From positions 558,001 to 622,000 of the forward strand of contig NZ_SSSQ01000001.1 of assembly GCF_009469765.1 (NCBI RefSeq): a stretch of 64,000 nt of DNA, read 5' to 3'. The notes under the pieces are model-generated. The model was not told the DNA's origin and made no database searches. It was given only the letters and a program-made list of their open reading frames with translations. The stretch comes from Dechloromonas hortensis. Lineage in GTDB: Bacteria > Pseudomonadota > Gammaproteobacteria > Burkholderiales > Rhodocyclaceae. Each line of letters starts with the position of its first letter. Positions within the stretch are counted from its first letter, which is position 1. This document shows positions 41,131 through 48,672 of this stretch, in pieces. The translations under genes and the position numbers were made by a program.

Positions 41131-41295
41131 GGAACAGAGGATGATCGTCGCGAACGGGAAGGCATAGAGCCGGCCACGAAAGCGGAAACTGACATCCCCC
41201 GGCAACTGGCCGAAACGAATGAAGCGCGCCAGATGTGGGCTGATGATGCCCAGCAGGAAGATCGCCACCACCAGCGTCAATATCCACTTCAACAT
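41098..41295 (-). CDS. DUF2905 small membrane protein
   Basis: 65 residues from MLKWILTLVVAIF at 41295, with AAGG upstream. The family pattern is clear: an N-terminal helix, then a GQLPGDVSFRFRGRLYAFPFATIILCSLLLWLL segment. Two transmembrane helices; function unknown. It overlaps the end of cca on the opposite strand. Confidence 0.85.
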   Translation of the reverse strand: MLKWILTLVVAIFLLGIISPHLARFIRFGQLPGDVSFRFRGRLYAFPFATIILCSLLLWLLSRLI

Positions 41296-41355
41296 TTTGC
41301 CTTGCACTGCAGGGTGAAAGTCGCATTTAATCATGCTTCACCCCAACGGATTGCC

Positions 41356-42162
41356 ATGCTCAAAACTCAAATCATCGAAGGTCTCGAAGTCTTTTCGTGC
41401 CTGCCGACCAAAAAAACCAAACTTCCCCCGCTGCTTTTCATTCACGGCGCCTTCGCCGGCGGCTGGATGTGGACGGAAACCTTCATGCCCTTCCTGGCCG
41501 AAGCCGGCTATCCCTGCCATGCCCTGTCACTGCGCGGCCATGGCGGCAGCGACGGCATCGAGCATATCGACTGGCACTCGATCAATGATTACGTCGCCGA
41601 CGTCGCAACGGTGGCCAACTGGCTGGGCGAGGCCCCGGTCCTGATCGGCCATTCGATGGGTGGTTTCATCGTTCAGAAATATCTTGAACATCACGACGTA
41701 CCGGGTGCGGCCCTCATTTGCTCGGTCCCGCCCCAAGGCCTGATCGCGTCCCAGTTTCACCTGATGTTCCAGAAGCCGCAGCTCTTCATGGACATCAACC
41801 GGATCATGAGCGGCAACTATCCGGATACCGAAGTGCTCAGGGAGGCGCTGTTTGCCGGCGAAATCGACGAAACCATGCTCGCCGCCTGGCTGGACCGGAT
41901 GCAACCCGAGTCGCACCGCGCGCTGTGGGACATGTCGATGTTCAACCTACCCAACCTGCCGGCCATGCACCGCCCGCCGATGCTGATTCTTGGTGCCGAA
42001 CTGGATGTCCTGGTACCGGCTTTCCTGGTTCAGGCGACAGCCCATACCTACGGTCTGCCGGTTCATATATTCCGTCACATGGGGCACGCTGTGACCCACG
42101 AAAAAGAATGGCCGCTCGTCGCGGCCACGCTGCAAACCTGGTTAAACGGACTCAGGCCTTAA
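41356..42162 (+). CDS. alpha/beta hydrolase
   Basis: 268 residues from the ATG at 41356. Catalytic triad candidates: nucleophile Ser in IGHSMGGF, Asp in LGAELDVLVP, His in GHAVTHE. The oxyanion region is FIHGAFAGG. Substrate unknown. It is divergent from DUF2905 (60-base gap), and its last 11 bases overlap the convergent YjfB-like gene. Confidence 0.87.
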   Translation: MLKTQIIEGLEVFSCLPTKKTKLPPLLFIHGAFAGGWMWTETFMPFLAEAGYPCHALSLRGHGGSDGIEHIDWHSINDYVADVATVANWLGEAPVLIGHSMGGFIVQKYLEHHDVPGAALICSVPPQGLIASQFHLMFQKPQLFMDINRIMSGNYPDTEVLREALFAGEIDETMLAAWLDRMQPESHRALWDMSMFNLPNLPAMHRPPMLILGAELDVLVPAFLVQATAHTYGLPVHIFRHMGHAVTHEKEWPLVAATLQTWLNGLRP

Positions 42163-42343
42163 CGTCTACGCTATTCCCCAGATTAGGGGGATTGTTCGGC
42201 TGTTGCGGCAAAGCCTGCAACAGCTGCATTGCGTTCTGTTCCTGCAGGGCCATTGCCTTTTTGAGCACCAAGGTACTCACTGCGTCACCGGTCTGAGCCT
42301 GTGACAAGGCGCTACTCAAACTTCCTACCGCTCCGACGTCCAT
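42152..42343 (-). CDS. YjfB-like small protein
   Basis: 63 residues. The sequence MDVGAVGSLSSALSQAQ...VLKKAM...NPPNLGNSVDV follows the YjfB family pattern (a putative motility-associated group): an N-terminal MD-based motif, LKKAM in the helix, and a C-terminal LG-x-x-VD. No flagellar genes are in the window. AGGA precedes the ATG. It is transcribed divergently from the unknown gene at 42408, across a region with paired dyads. Confidence 0.65.
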   Translation of the reverse strand: MDVGAVGSLSSALSQAQTGDAVSTLVLKKAMALQEQNAMQLLQALPQQPNNPPNLGNSVDVKA

Positions 42344-42359
42344 ATCGTCCTTGCTCCAA

Positions 42360-42392
42360 AGTGAAATCACTATTACTTTTAGTGTAGACACT
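42360..42392. promoter_or_regulatory. two AGTG-N4-CACT dyads 21 bp apart (candidate operator pair)
   Basis: AGTGAAATCACT (42360-42371) and AGTGTAGACACT (42381-42392) share AGTG-N4-CACT and start exactly 21 bases apart, two turns of the helix. They lie in the 64-base gap between two divergent genes, the position expected for a shared dimeric repressor or activator. Confidence 0.6.
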
Positions 42393-42407
42393 ATTTTTAA
42401 CAAAGCA

Positions 42408-43367
42408 ATGAGCAATCCTAAAGATTCGGATCCTTCCTCGGCCATCATCGATGCCATTCGCGCCAAGCGCGAGCGGAAGAGCGCTATCGCCGAGGATATT
42501 GCGGCCATCGAAGCCTCACTGCTCGCCGATATCGAAACCTTTGATCTAGATGCCGCTGAACAACGGGCGCGCAACGAGCAGCAAACCAGCACCGGGGCAG
42601 GGCTGGCCGACCCGAGCCTGGTCTTCCCGACGATCGCTCCAACAAAAACGACCACCAGCCCGGAACCGGATGGCGCAGGCGAGGCCGAAGAGAGTACCCA
42701 ACTGTTCGACCCGCGCGGCAGTCTGCTCAGCCAGTTGCGTCAGCAGGCCGAACTCCGCCAGCGCGAACAGCATTCGGCCAAGGCCGAGCGCACGGCCAGC
42801 AACACGACCATCGATCGGGCCCTGAAACGCCTGTTTTTCTTCCTGCATGACTTTGTGCAGCAACTGAACATCCTCAAGCCGGCCATCCCGCGCACCTACC
42901 CGCTGGCCGACGAGCAAGTGCTCGGAGCGCTGGCCTGGCAGGAAGGCTTTGCTGATTACCGGACACAGTCGCAAGCGGCCGGGGCCCTCGTCGAACTAGT
43001 CAGTTGCACCTATCGTCTGGCTGGCGGCGAGAGCCTGTACATTCAACGCGACGGCCCGGTGGTCGAGCGTTTTCGCAGCCTGCTGTTCGACTACGGCTTG
43101 CGCTTCAACTGTAAGGAATCGAAGAACGAGCGCCGTTATACCGAACGCGCCGATTTCGAGATTCAGCCGGAAATCAGTGTCAACACCCGGTGGCGCGCCG
43201 ACTTCGACAGGGGGCTGATCATCCTGGACGCCCGCAACCTGGAGCGTTTGGGCAGCATCAGCTATGCCATTCGTCCCCAGGCCCTCGACCAGGCCATGCT
43301 CGATGACTTCGGCCGCCTCATCCTCGGCCTGCCCAACCGGTTCCGGGAACAGGTCACGCGGCAATAA
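42408..43367 (+). CDS. conserved hypothetical protein
   Basis: 319 residues from the ATG at 42408. Residues about 1-60 are a charged helix, 60-130 a low-complexity acidic linker, and 140-319 a globular domain (LKRLFFFLHDFVQQLNILKPAIPRTYPL, LAWQEGFADYRTQ, DGPVVERFRSLLFDYGLRFNCKE). I do not recognise the family. Likely cytoplasmic: there is no signal peptide or membrane helix. It is divergent from the YjfB-like gene and converges on the methyltransferase gene (3-base gap). Confidence 0.7.
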   Translation: MSNPKDSDPSSAIIDAIRAKRERKSAIAEDIAAIEASLLADIETFDLDAAEQRARNEQQTSTGAGLADPSLVFPTIAPTKTTTSPEPDGAGEAEESTQLFDPRGSLLSQLRQQAELRQREQHSAKAERTASNTTIDRALKRLFFFLHDFVQQLNILKPAIPRTYPLADEQVLGALAWQEGFADYRTQSQAAGALVELVSCTYRLAGGESLYIQRDGPVVERFRSLLFDYGLRFNCKESKNERRYTERADFEIQPEISVNTRWRADFDRGLIILDARNLERLGSISYAIRPQALDQAMLDDFGRLILGLPNRFREQVTRQ

Positions 43368-43370
43368 GCC

Positions 43371-44528
43371 TCACAGTCGGCGGCTTTGGTCACCGCTGGC
43401 AAAACCGCACAAGGCTTCGTCGATCCCCCGGCCAATGGCGATCACCTTGAACAACTCGCCCATTTCATGCGGCATCAGCAGTTTATTGACCGCGCCAGCG
43501 GCACGAATGTAATCCACGCTATCGTTCGGCAACTCGCCCAGCAAGTCGAGGATGCCGCAATTGAGCAGGAATTGCCCCTGGCTGGTGTAACCCAGCAGCT
43601 CCAGTCCGGCACCATGGGCCGCCGCAATAATGGCCGTAAAATCGACGTGCACCGTCAGATCCTGCAAACCGGGCAGGTAGAAGGGGTCGGGATGGGCGTG
43701 ATGGCGGTAGTGGCACATCAAGGTACCGCGTGCCCGCTGCTGGTGATAAAACTCGCGGCGGGGGAAACCGTAGTCGATCAGCAGCAGCGCCCCGGCACTC
43801 AGGCGCCCCCCCCATTCCGCCGCCCAGGCCCGGGCCGCCAGGCTGATCTCGCTCTCGAAACCGGGTGGCAACTGGCATTGTTCACCGATCTGCTGCGCCG
43901 CGGCCAGGACGGCGCCGGTAGCCGGCCGCTCGCCCCAGACGAAGCTGCCAGCCGCATCCAGTTCGACGCCGCGCTCGAAGATGCCGTTTTCCCGCCAGGC
44001 GACAATTTCAGCCGGCATCGCATCGAGCAGTTCATTGCCGACCACCACGCCGGCAAAGGACTCGGGCAGCGCATCCAACCAGCGCAGTCGAGGCAGCAGG
44101 TGCGGCACTTCAGCGGCCAGCGTTTGCTGCTGACGCTGGCGCAGGTCGGCCGACAGATCAAGGATCAGGTATTGCTCGGGCAGGCAGGCCCGGCGCTCCA
44201 GTTCGAGCAGCAGGTCCGCCGCCAGGCGGCCGGAGCCGGCCCCCACCTCAAGGATGACCGGTGCCGAGGCGGCCATCACTTGCGCCACCTGGCGGGCCAG
44301 CGCCTGGCCAAAGAGTGCGCTCATGCCGGGTGCGGTGATGAAGTCGCCGGCTGCCCCGAATTTCCGCGCCCCCGCCGTGTAGTAGCCCAGCCCCGGGGCA
44401 TAGAGTGCCAGCTCCATGTAGCGGGCAAACGGGATCCAGCCTCCATGCGCCACAATTTCCCGGCGAATGCATTCGAGCAGACGCTGGCTATGCGCCTGGG
44501 CGTCGGGCGAGGGGAGGGGCAGGTTCAT
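43371..44528 (-). CDS. SAM-dependent methyltransferase, NDUFAF7/MidA family (DUF185)
   Basis: 385 residues from MNLPLPSPDA at 44528. Family signatures are IPFARYMELALYAPGLGYYTAGARKFGAAGDFITAPGMS (split here: the PFARYMELALY and GDFITAP blocks), SAM loop ILEVGAGSGRLAADLL, and the later VVGNELLDAMP. Human NDUFAF7 methylates an arginine of complex I; the bacterial target is unknown. A gap of 188 bases separates it from ttcA. Confidence 0.88.
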   Translation of the reverse strand: MNLPLPSPDAQAHSQRLLECIRREIVAHGGWIPFARYMELALYAPGLGYYTAGARKFGAAGDFITAPGMSALFGQALARQVAQVMAASAPVILEVGAGSGRLAADLLLELERRACLPEQYLILDLSADLRQRQQQTLAAEVPHLLPRLRWLDALPESFAGVVVGNELLDAMPAEIVAWRENGIFERGVELDAAGSFVWGERPATGAVLAAAQQIGEQCQLPPGFESEISLAARAWAAEWGGRLSAGALLLIDYGFPRREFYHQQRARGTLMCHYRHHAHPDPFYLPGLQDLTVHVDFTAIIAAAHGAGLELLGYTSQGQFLLNCGILDLLGELPNDSVDYIRAAGAVNKLLMPHEMGELFKVIAIGRGIDEALCGFASGDQSRRL

Positions 44529-44624
44529 AGTGGCTCCATAAAGACGGGATTTTAGCCGGCGGCCCGAGCCGGAATTAAGCTTTTGTTGTGGCAATTGCTG
44601 GCAAATTTGATTTGAGGGTGAAAT

Positions 44625-44720
44625 ATGACCGTCTTTCAAAACAACGTATCAGGTAAACTTGCCATTTTTATCGGTTCACCGCAGCAATCGACTCGCGGAT
44701 ACCAGCGACGGCCCAGATGA
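44625..44720 (+). CDS. candidate 31-codon upstream ORF coupled to ttcA
   Basis: A GAGG seven bases upstream precedes an ATG. The frame runs 31 codons ([15 protein letters not shown]...) and stops in a TGA that overlaps the ttcA ATG as ATGA. This arrangement favours translational coupling or leader-peptide control. No homologue is known to me. It would not be expressed if the ttcA promoter lies inside it. Confidence 0.4.
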   Translation: MTVFQNNVSGKLAIFIGSPQQSTRGYQRRPR

Positions 44721-45580
44721 CTCATTCAAACACCCTGCTTAAACTGCGCAAGAACCTCGAAAGCCGTACCGGCAAGGCGATTGGCGACTACAACATGATC
44801 GAGGATGGCGACACTATCCTGGTCTGCGTGTCCGGCGGTAAAGACTCCTATACCCTGCTCGCCATGCTGATGGCGCTGCAACAGCGGGCCCCCGTCAAAT
44901 TCCGTCTGATTGCGATGAATCTCGATCAGAAACAGCCGGGTTTTCCGGCCGACATCCTGCCCAATTATTTCGCTTCGCTCGGCATCGAATACCGGATCAT
45001 CGAAGCCGATACCTATTCGATCGTCAAGGACAAGATTCCCGAGGGCAAGACCACCTGTTCGCTATGCTCACGTCTGCGCCGCGGCATTATCTACAAGACG
45101 GCCAAGGAACTGGGCGCCAATAAAATTGCACTGGGCCATCATCGCGACGACATGGTCCATACCTTGTTTCTCAACCTGCTCTTTGGTGGCAAGATCAAGG
45201 CGATGCCGCCCAAGCTGGTCACCGACGATCATGCCCACATCGTCATCCGGCCGCTCGCCTATTGCGCCGAAAGCGATATCGCCAAATTTGCCCGCGGCAT
45301 GGAATTCCCGATCATTCCGTGCAACCTCTGCGGCTCCCAGGAAAACCTGCAACGCCAGAAAATCCGCGAAATGATGGAAGACTGGGATCGCCGTTTCCCC
45401 GGCCGCACCGAGTCGGTCCTGACGGCGCTGCAAAGCGTCGTGCCCTCGCACCTGGCCGACCCCAAACTTTTCGATTTCCAGAACCTGACGCTGGACACCC
45501 CGGTCGAGGAGGGCGACATTGCCTTCGACAGCCCGGAAATGCCAATCAGCGGCACCTTTCCAATCAGCCTTTCGTCATAA
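44717..45580 (+). CDS. ttcA: tRNA 2-thiocytidine(32) synthetase TtcA
   Basis: 287 residues. PP-loop SGGKDS at 39-44; the Fe-S cysteines are in [10 protein letters not shown] and [13 protein letters not shown]. It thiolates C32 of a subset of tRNAs using ATP and a 4Fe-4S cluster. The start overlaps the small upstream ORF. Family length is normal. Confidence 0.95.
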   Translation: MTHSNTLLKLRKNLESRTGKAIGDYNMIEDGDTILVCVSGGKDSYTLLAMLMALQQRAPVKFRLIAMNLDQKQPGFPADILPNYFASLGIEYRIIEADTYSIVKDKIPEGKTTCSLCSRLRRGIIYKTAKELGANKIALGHHRDDMVHTLFLNLLFGGKIKAMPPKLVTDDHAHIVIRPLAYCAESDIAKFARGMEFPIIPCNLCGSQENLQRQKIREMMEDWDRRFPGRTESVLTALQSVVPSHLADPKLFDFQNLTLDTPVEEGDIAFDSPEMPISGTFPISLSS

Positions 45581-45602
45581 GGCAATGAAGGCATAATCCG
45601 CT

Positions 45603-45608
45603 TATAAT
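45603..45608 (+). promoter_or_regulatory. -10 element upstream of the cyclase-like/FHA gene
   Basis: An exact TATAAT lies 29 bases before the start codon at 45637, in the 56-base gap after ttcA. No good -35 is visible at 16-18 bases, so it may need an activator. Confidence 0.4.
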
Positions 45609-45636
45609 CCAGTATCTTACGAACGAATAGTCCGCA

Positions 45637-46524
45637 ATGAGCAGCCAGCAACGCAAATTGGTCGTCATGTTTGCCGATGTCTCCGGTAGCGCCCGCCTTT
45701 TTGAGCGCTTGGGCGATACCGAAGCCATGCACGCGGTAGAACGCTGCCTGAAGCGGATGAACCGCTCCATCGAAGGCTACCGCGGCCGGACCGTGCAGGT
45801 GGTCGGCGACGAGTTGCTGGCCGCCTTTGAAACCGCGGAAGAAGCCTGCCAGGCCTCGATCGACATGCAACAGCGGATTGCCGACCTGCCACCGGTCTCC
45901 GGTTTGAAGCTGACCATCCGGATTGGCCTGCATGTCGGCACCCTGACCGAAGACAGTGATGGACAGTTGAGCGGCGAAGTCGTAACCACGGCGGCACGGA
46001 TCGTCGGCGCGGCACGCCGCGACCAGATCCTGGCCAGCTCGCACCTTGTTGCTGAACTGCCCGCGAACACCACGATCAATTCCAGGCCGATGCCCAATCT
46101 CGGTACCATTCGGCAAAATGACGAACAGGTGGCCCTGCGGCTTGTCGAATGGACCAGTCAGAGCACCGTCGACCAGATCAGTTCGCTCAGCATCATGCCT
46201 GTTCCACGTCTATGTGTGCGCTACCGCGGCAAGGCCTATCTGCTCGACGACAAGACGCCGGTCCTGACGCTCGGCCGCGACCTCGGCAACAAGTTGCAGA
46301 TCGAAGATCGCAAGGCCTCGCGGCTGCATGCCAGGATCGAGAAACGCAAGGACGGCTATTTTTTGGTCGACACCAGCACCAACGGCACCTTTGTCTGCCT
46401 GACCGGCAAGCAGGAAGTAATGGTGCGCCGCCATGAAATCCTGCTCGAAGGTAGCGGCAACATCTGTTTCGGTACCTCGCGCAACGATCCGGCAGCCGAC
46501 GCGGCGGATTTCGAATACCTGTAA
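45637..46524 (+). CDS. class III nucleotide cyclase-like domain fused to an FHA domain
   Basis: 295 residues. Residues 1-170 are a class III cyclase fold with both metal aspartates, Asp14 (MFADVSGSARLF) and Asp58 (VVGDELLAAF). The base-selecting Lys four residues before Asp58 is Gln54, and the transition-state Asn of the VNxAAR motif is replaced (VVTTAAR, Arg121 kept), so activity is doubtful. Residues about 200-285 are an FHA domain (LTLGRD, KASRLHARI, STNGTFV) for phosphothreonine recognition. It may act as a signalling adaptor. A hairpin follows. Confidence 0.85.
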   Translation: MSSQQRKLVVMFADVSGSARLFERLGDTEAMHAVERCLKRMNRSIEGYRGRTVQVVGDELLAAFETAEEACQASIDMQQRIADLPPVSGLKLTIRIGLHVGTLTEDSDGQLSGEVVTTAARIVGAARRDQILASSHLVAELPANTTINSRPMPNLGTIRQNDEQVALRLVEWTSQSTVDQISSLSIMPVPRLCVRYRGKAYLLDDKTPVLTLGRDLGNKLQIEDRKASRLHARIEKRKDGYFLVDTSTNGTFVCLTGKQEVMVRRHEILLEGSGNICFGTSRNDPAADAADFEYL

Positions 46525-46529
46525 ACGAC

Positions 46530-46555
46530 GATAGGCCATCCGCAGATGGCCTATC
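46530..46555. terminator. bidirectional hairpin between convergent FHA and PsiF genes
   Basis: A perfect 11-bp stem GATAGGCCATC (46530-46540 with 46545-46555) closes the 4-base loop CGCA in the 51-base convergent gap. There is no T-run on either side, so termination may be weak or the structure may protect both mRNA ends. Confidence 0.6.
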
Positions 46556-46575
46556 GAGAACAGACTGCCTGATTG

Positions 46576-46836
46576 TTACTTGGCAGCAGCCTGGGCGTCA
46601 GCCACACACTTCTTCATGAAGCTGTTCTTGGCGGCGCCGGCCAGCTTCTTTTCCTTGGCTGTGGACTCACAGGCCATTGCTTCCGGGCCCTTGGCATCGG
46701 CTTCGCACTTCTTCATGAAACTGTTCTTGGCGGCGCCGGCCAGCTTCTTTTCGGCGGCACGGGCTGCACAGTCATCGGCGGCGTAAACCGAGGAAGCCGA
46801 CATCACGACAGCAAGCAGGGCAATCAGCTTTTTCAT
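46576..46836 (-). CDS. PsiF-repeat secreted protein
   Basis: 86 residues from MKKLIALLAVV at 46836 (GGGAGA seven bases upstream). A signal peptide ending VYA is followed by two PsiF repeats that share EKKLAGAAKNSFMKKC, each with a pair of cysteines. PsiF is a small periplasmic protein of unknown function known from phosphate-starvation regulons. The two repeat DNA segments are nearly identical over about 47 bases. Confidence 0.88.
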   Translation of the reverse strand: MKKLIALLAVVMSASSVYAADDCAARAAEKKLAGAAKNSFMKKCEADAKGPEAMACESTAKEKKLAGAAKNSFMKKCVADAQAAAK

Positions 46837-46887
46837 CTTAAATCTCCCGAATCCGGTTGTAAGAATGTCCGGCAAACTATCGGTCAA

Positions 46888-47823
46888 TCAGGCGTCATCG
46901 TCAAGCATCATGCGCTGCTGACGATCCATGAAATCCTGCATGCTGTCGATGCCGCGCAATTGCAGAATAGTATTGCGCACCGCGGCTTCGAGCAGAACCG
47001 CCAGGTTACGGCCAGCCGCTACCGGGATCAGTACCTTGCGCACCGGAACCCCGAGCACTTCCTGGGTTTGCGCATCGAGTGGCAGGCGCGGCGCATCACT
47101 GCCAGCGACCGTTTTTTGCAAATGGACGATCAGCTTCAGCTTCATCTTCCGGCGCGAGGCGGTTTCGCCAAAGATGGTCCGGATATTGAGCAGGCCCAAC
47201 CCGCGGACCTCGAGAAAATCGCGCAACATACCGGGGCAACGACCTTCGATCGTCGTCGGCGCGATCCGCGCCATTTCAACGACATCGTCAGCCACCAGGC
47301 CATGGCCGCGGGAAATCAACTCAAGGGCCAATTCGGATTTGCCGACCCCGGAATCGCCGGTAATCAGCACGCCCATGCCCAGCACATCCATGAAGACACC
47401 GTGCAGATTGACGGTATCGGCCAGACGGGCCGACAGGTAAATCCGCAACAGGTCGATCACCGCCGAGCAGGGCTTGGGCGAGAAGATCAGCGGGGTATTG
47501 AAGTTCTTGCAGGCATCGACCAGGATTTCCGGGGGCGTCAGGCCATCGGCAACGATTACCGCCGGCGGCTGGGCGCCGAGCAGGTCCTGGAACATCTGGG
47601 CGAAGCGCCGTTCGCCGATCTTCGTCGCCCAGTCGTATTCCGCCTGGCCCATGACCTGCAGACGCTCCGGGTGGATGACGTTGATATGGCCGACGACATC
47701 GGCGCCGTAGTTATTCGACAGCTTGATCTCGATGCGGCGGTCCGACTGATGGCCAAGCACCCAGTTGAGCAGCAGCTTTTCGCGATTGTCCTCGTAAAGC
47801 TGGATGAGGCTGATATGGCGCAC
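46888..47823 (-). CDS. hprK: HPr kinase/phosphorylase
   Basis: 311 residues. Walker A GDSGVGKS at 156-163, followed by ELALELISRGHGLVADDVVE and the HPrK signature LEVRGLGLLNIRTIFG. In proteobacteria it phosphorylates a serine of the NPr/HPr protein, linking PTS regulation to metabolism. It lies nine bases after ptsN; the HPr and EI genes are not in the window. Confidence 0.95.
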   Translation of the reverse strand: MRHISLIQLYEDNREKLLLNWVLGHQSDRRIEIKLSNNYGADVVGHINVIHPERLQVMGQAEYDWATKIGERRFAQMFQDLLGAQPPAVIVADGLTPPEILVDACKNFNTPLIFSPKPCSAVIDLLRIYLSARLADTVNLHGVFMDVLGMGVLITGDSGVGKSELALELISRGHGLVADDVVEMARIAPTTIEGRCPGMLRDFLEVRGLGLLNIRTIFGETASRRKMKLKLIVHLQKTVAGSDAPRLPLDAQTQEVLGVPVRKVLIPVAAGRNLAVLLEAAVRNTILQLRGIDSMQDFMDRQQRMMLDDDA

Positions 47824-47832
47824 GAGCAGGGA

Positions 47833-48279
47833 TCAGGACTGGAAGAGGGCAACCACGCTCACCGCATCGGGTGCGGCGACGAGGGCCTCGCGGAAGCTGC
47901 GCTCGGCGAAGCGCTGGGCAAGCTCAGAGAGGATCTGCAAATGCTGCTCGGTCGCCTGTTCGGGAACGAGCAGGATAAACAGCAGATTGACCGGCCGGCC
48001 ATCCGGCGAATCGAACGGCACCGGGGAGGACAATCGAATGAAGGCACCGGCGGCCTGCTTCAGGCCCTTGATGCGGCCATGCGGAATGGCGATCCCCTGG
48101 CCGAGGCCGGTGGAGCCAAGTTTTTCACGGGCGAAAAGGCTGTCGAAAACGACCGCGCGGGCAATGCCGAGATGATTCTCGAAAAGCATGCCGGCTTGTT
48201 CAAAGACCCGTTTCTTGCTGCTGGCTTCGAGGTCGAGAACCACCTGCGAGGCAGACAGAATGTTGTTTAGGGGGTTCAT
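47833..48279 (-). CDS. ptsN: nitrogen-regulatory PTS protein IIA(Ntr)
   Basis: 148 residues. Phosphorylatable His67 is in GQGIAIPHGRIKG. No other PTS domains, as expected for the regulatory branch. PtsN modulates potassium uptake and sigma-54-linked functions depending on its phosphorylation. Placed between hpf and hprK in the rpoN cluster. Confidence 0.94.
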   Translation of the reverse strand: MNPLNNILSASQVVLDLEASSKKRVFEQAGMLFENHLGIARAVVFDSLFAREKLGSTGLGQGIAIPHGRIKGLKQAAGAFIRLSSPVPFDSPDGRPVNLLFILLVPEQATEQHLQILSELAQRFAERSFREALVAAPDAVSVVALFQS

Positions 48280-48300
48280 AAGGAAGTTTGGAAAAGCAAA

Positions 48301-48324
48301 GGCCGCGACAAAAGTGTCGCGGCC
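48301..48324 (-). terminator. intrinsic terminator/attenuator between hpf and ptsN
   Basis: A perfect 10-bp stem (48301-48310 with 48315-48324) with a 4-base loop. On the minus strand it is followed by TTTGCTTTTCC. It could partially terminate the rpoN-hpf transcript before ptsN-hprK. Confidence 0.7.
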
Positions 48325-48333
48325 TGTCAGCCT

Positions 48334-48657
48334 TTATTCGGCCACGTAGTGCGCCGGCTTGTCACCGCGGTGATGATCCTGCACCTTCTGCTTGTACTTC
48401 TGGACCTGACGATCGAGCTTGTCAAATAGCGCGTCGATGGCGGCGTAAAGGTCGTCGCCGGACTCTTCGACGTGAATGTCCTTGCCCGGCACGTGAAGCG
48501 TGACTTCACCCTTCTGCTTGAGCTTTTCAACCGACAGAACGACGTTCACGCCGGTAACTTTGTCAAAATGGCGAACAACCGGGTCGAGCTTGTTTTCGAC
48601 GTATTCGCGCAATGCCGGCGTAACTTCGATATGGTGACCAGCGATCTGCAGATTCAT
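48334..48657 (-). CDS. hpf: ribosome hibernation-promoting factor (short HPF)
   Basis: 107 residues. The S30AE/YfiA fold pattern is [24 protein letters not shown] followed by a basic helix [22 protein letters not shown]. It lacks the long C-terminal dimerisation domain, so it is the short type that works with RMF or alone to inactivate ribosomes. GAGGAG precedes the ATG, 15 bases after rpoN. Confidence 0.94.
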   Translation of the reverse strand: MNLQIAGHHIEVTPALREYVENKLDPVVRHFDKVTGVNVVLSVEKLKQKGEVTLHVPGKDIHVEESGDDLYAAIDALFDKLDRQVQKYKQKVQDHHRGDKPAHYVAE

Positions 48658-48672
48658 GCTTTTCTCCTCTCT

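Noticed and set aside
48487..48500. CACGTG-containing sequence in hpf considered as a third parS
   Set aside because: Only about 9 of 14 consensus positions match.
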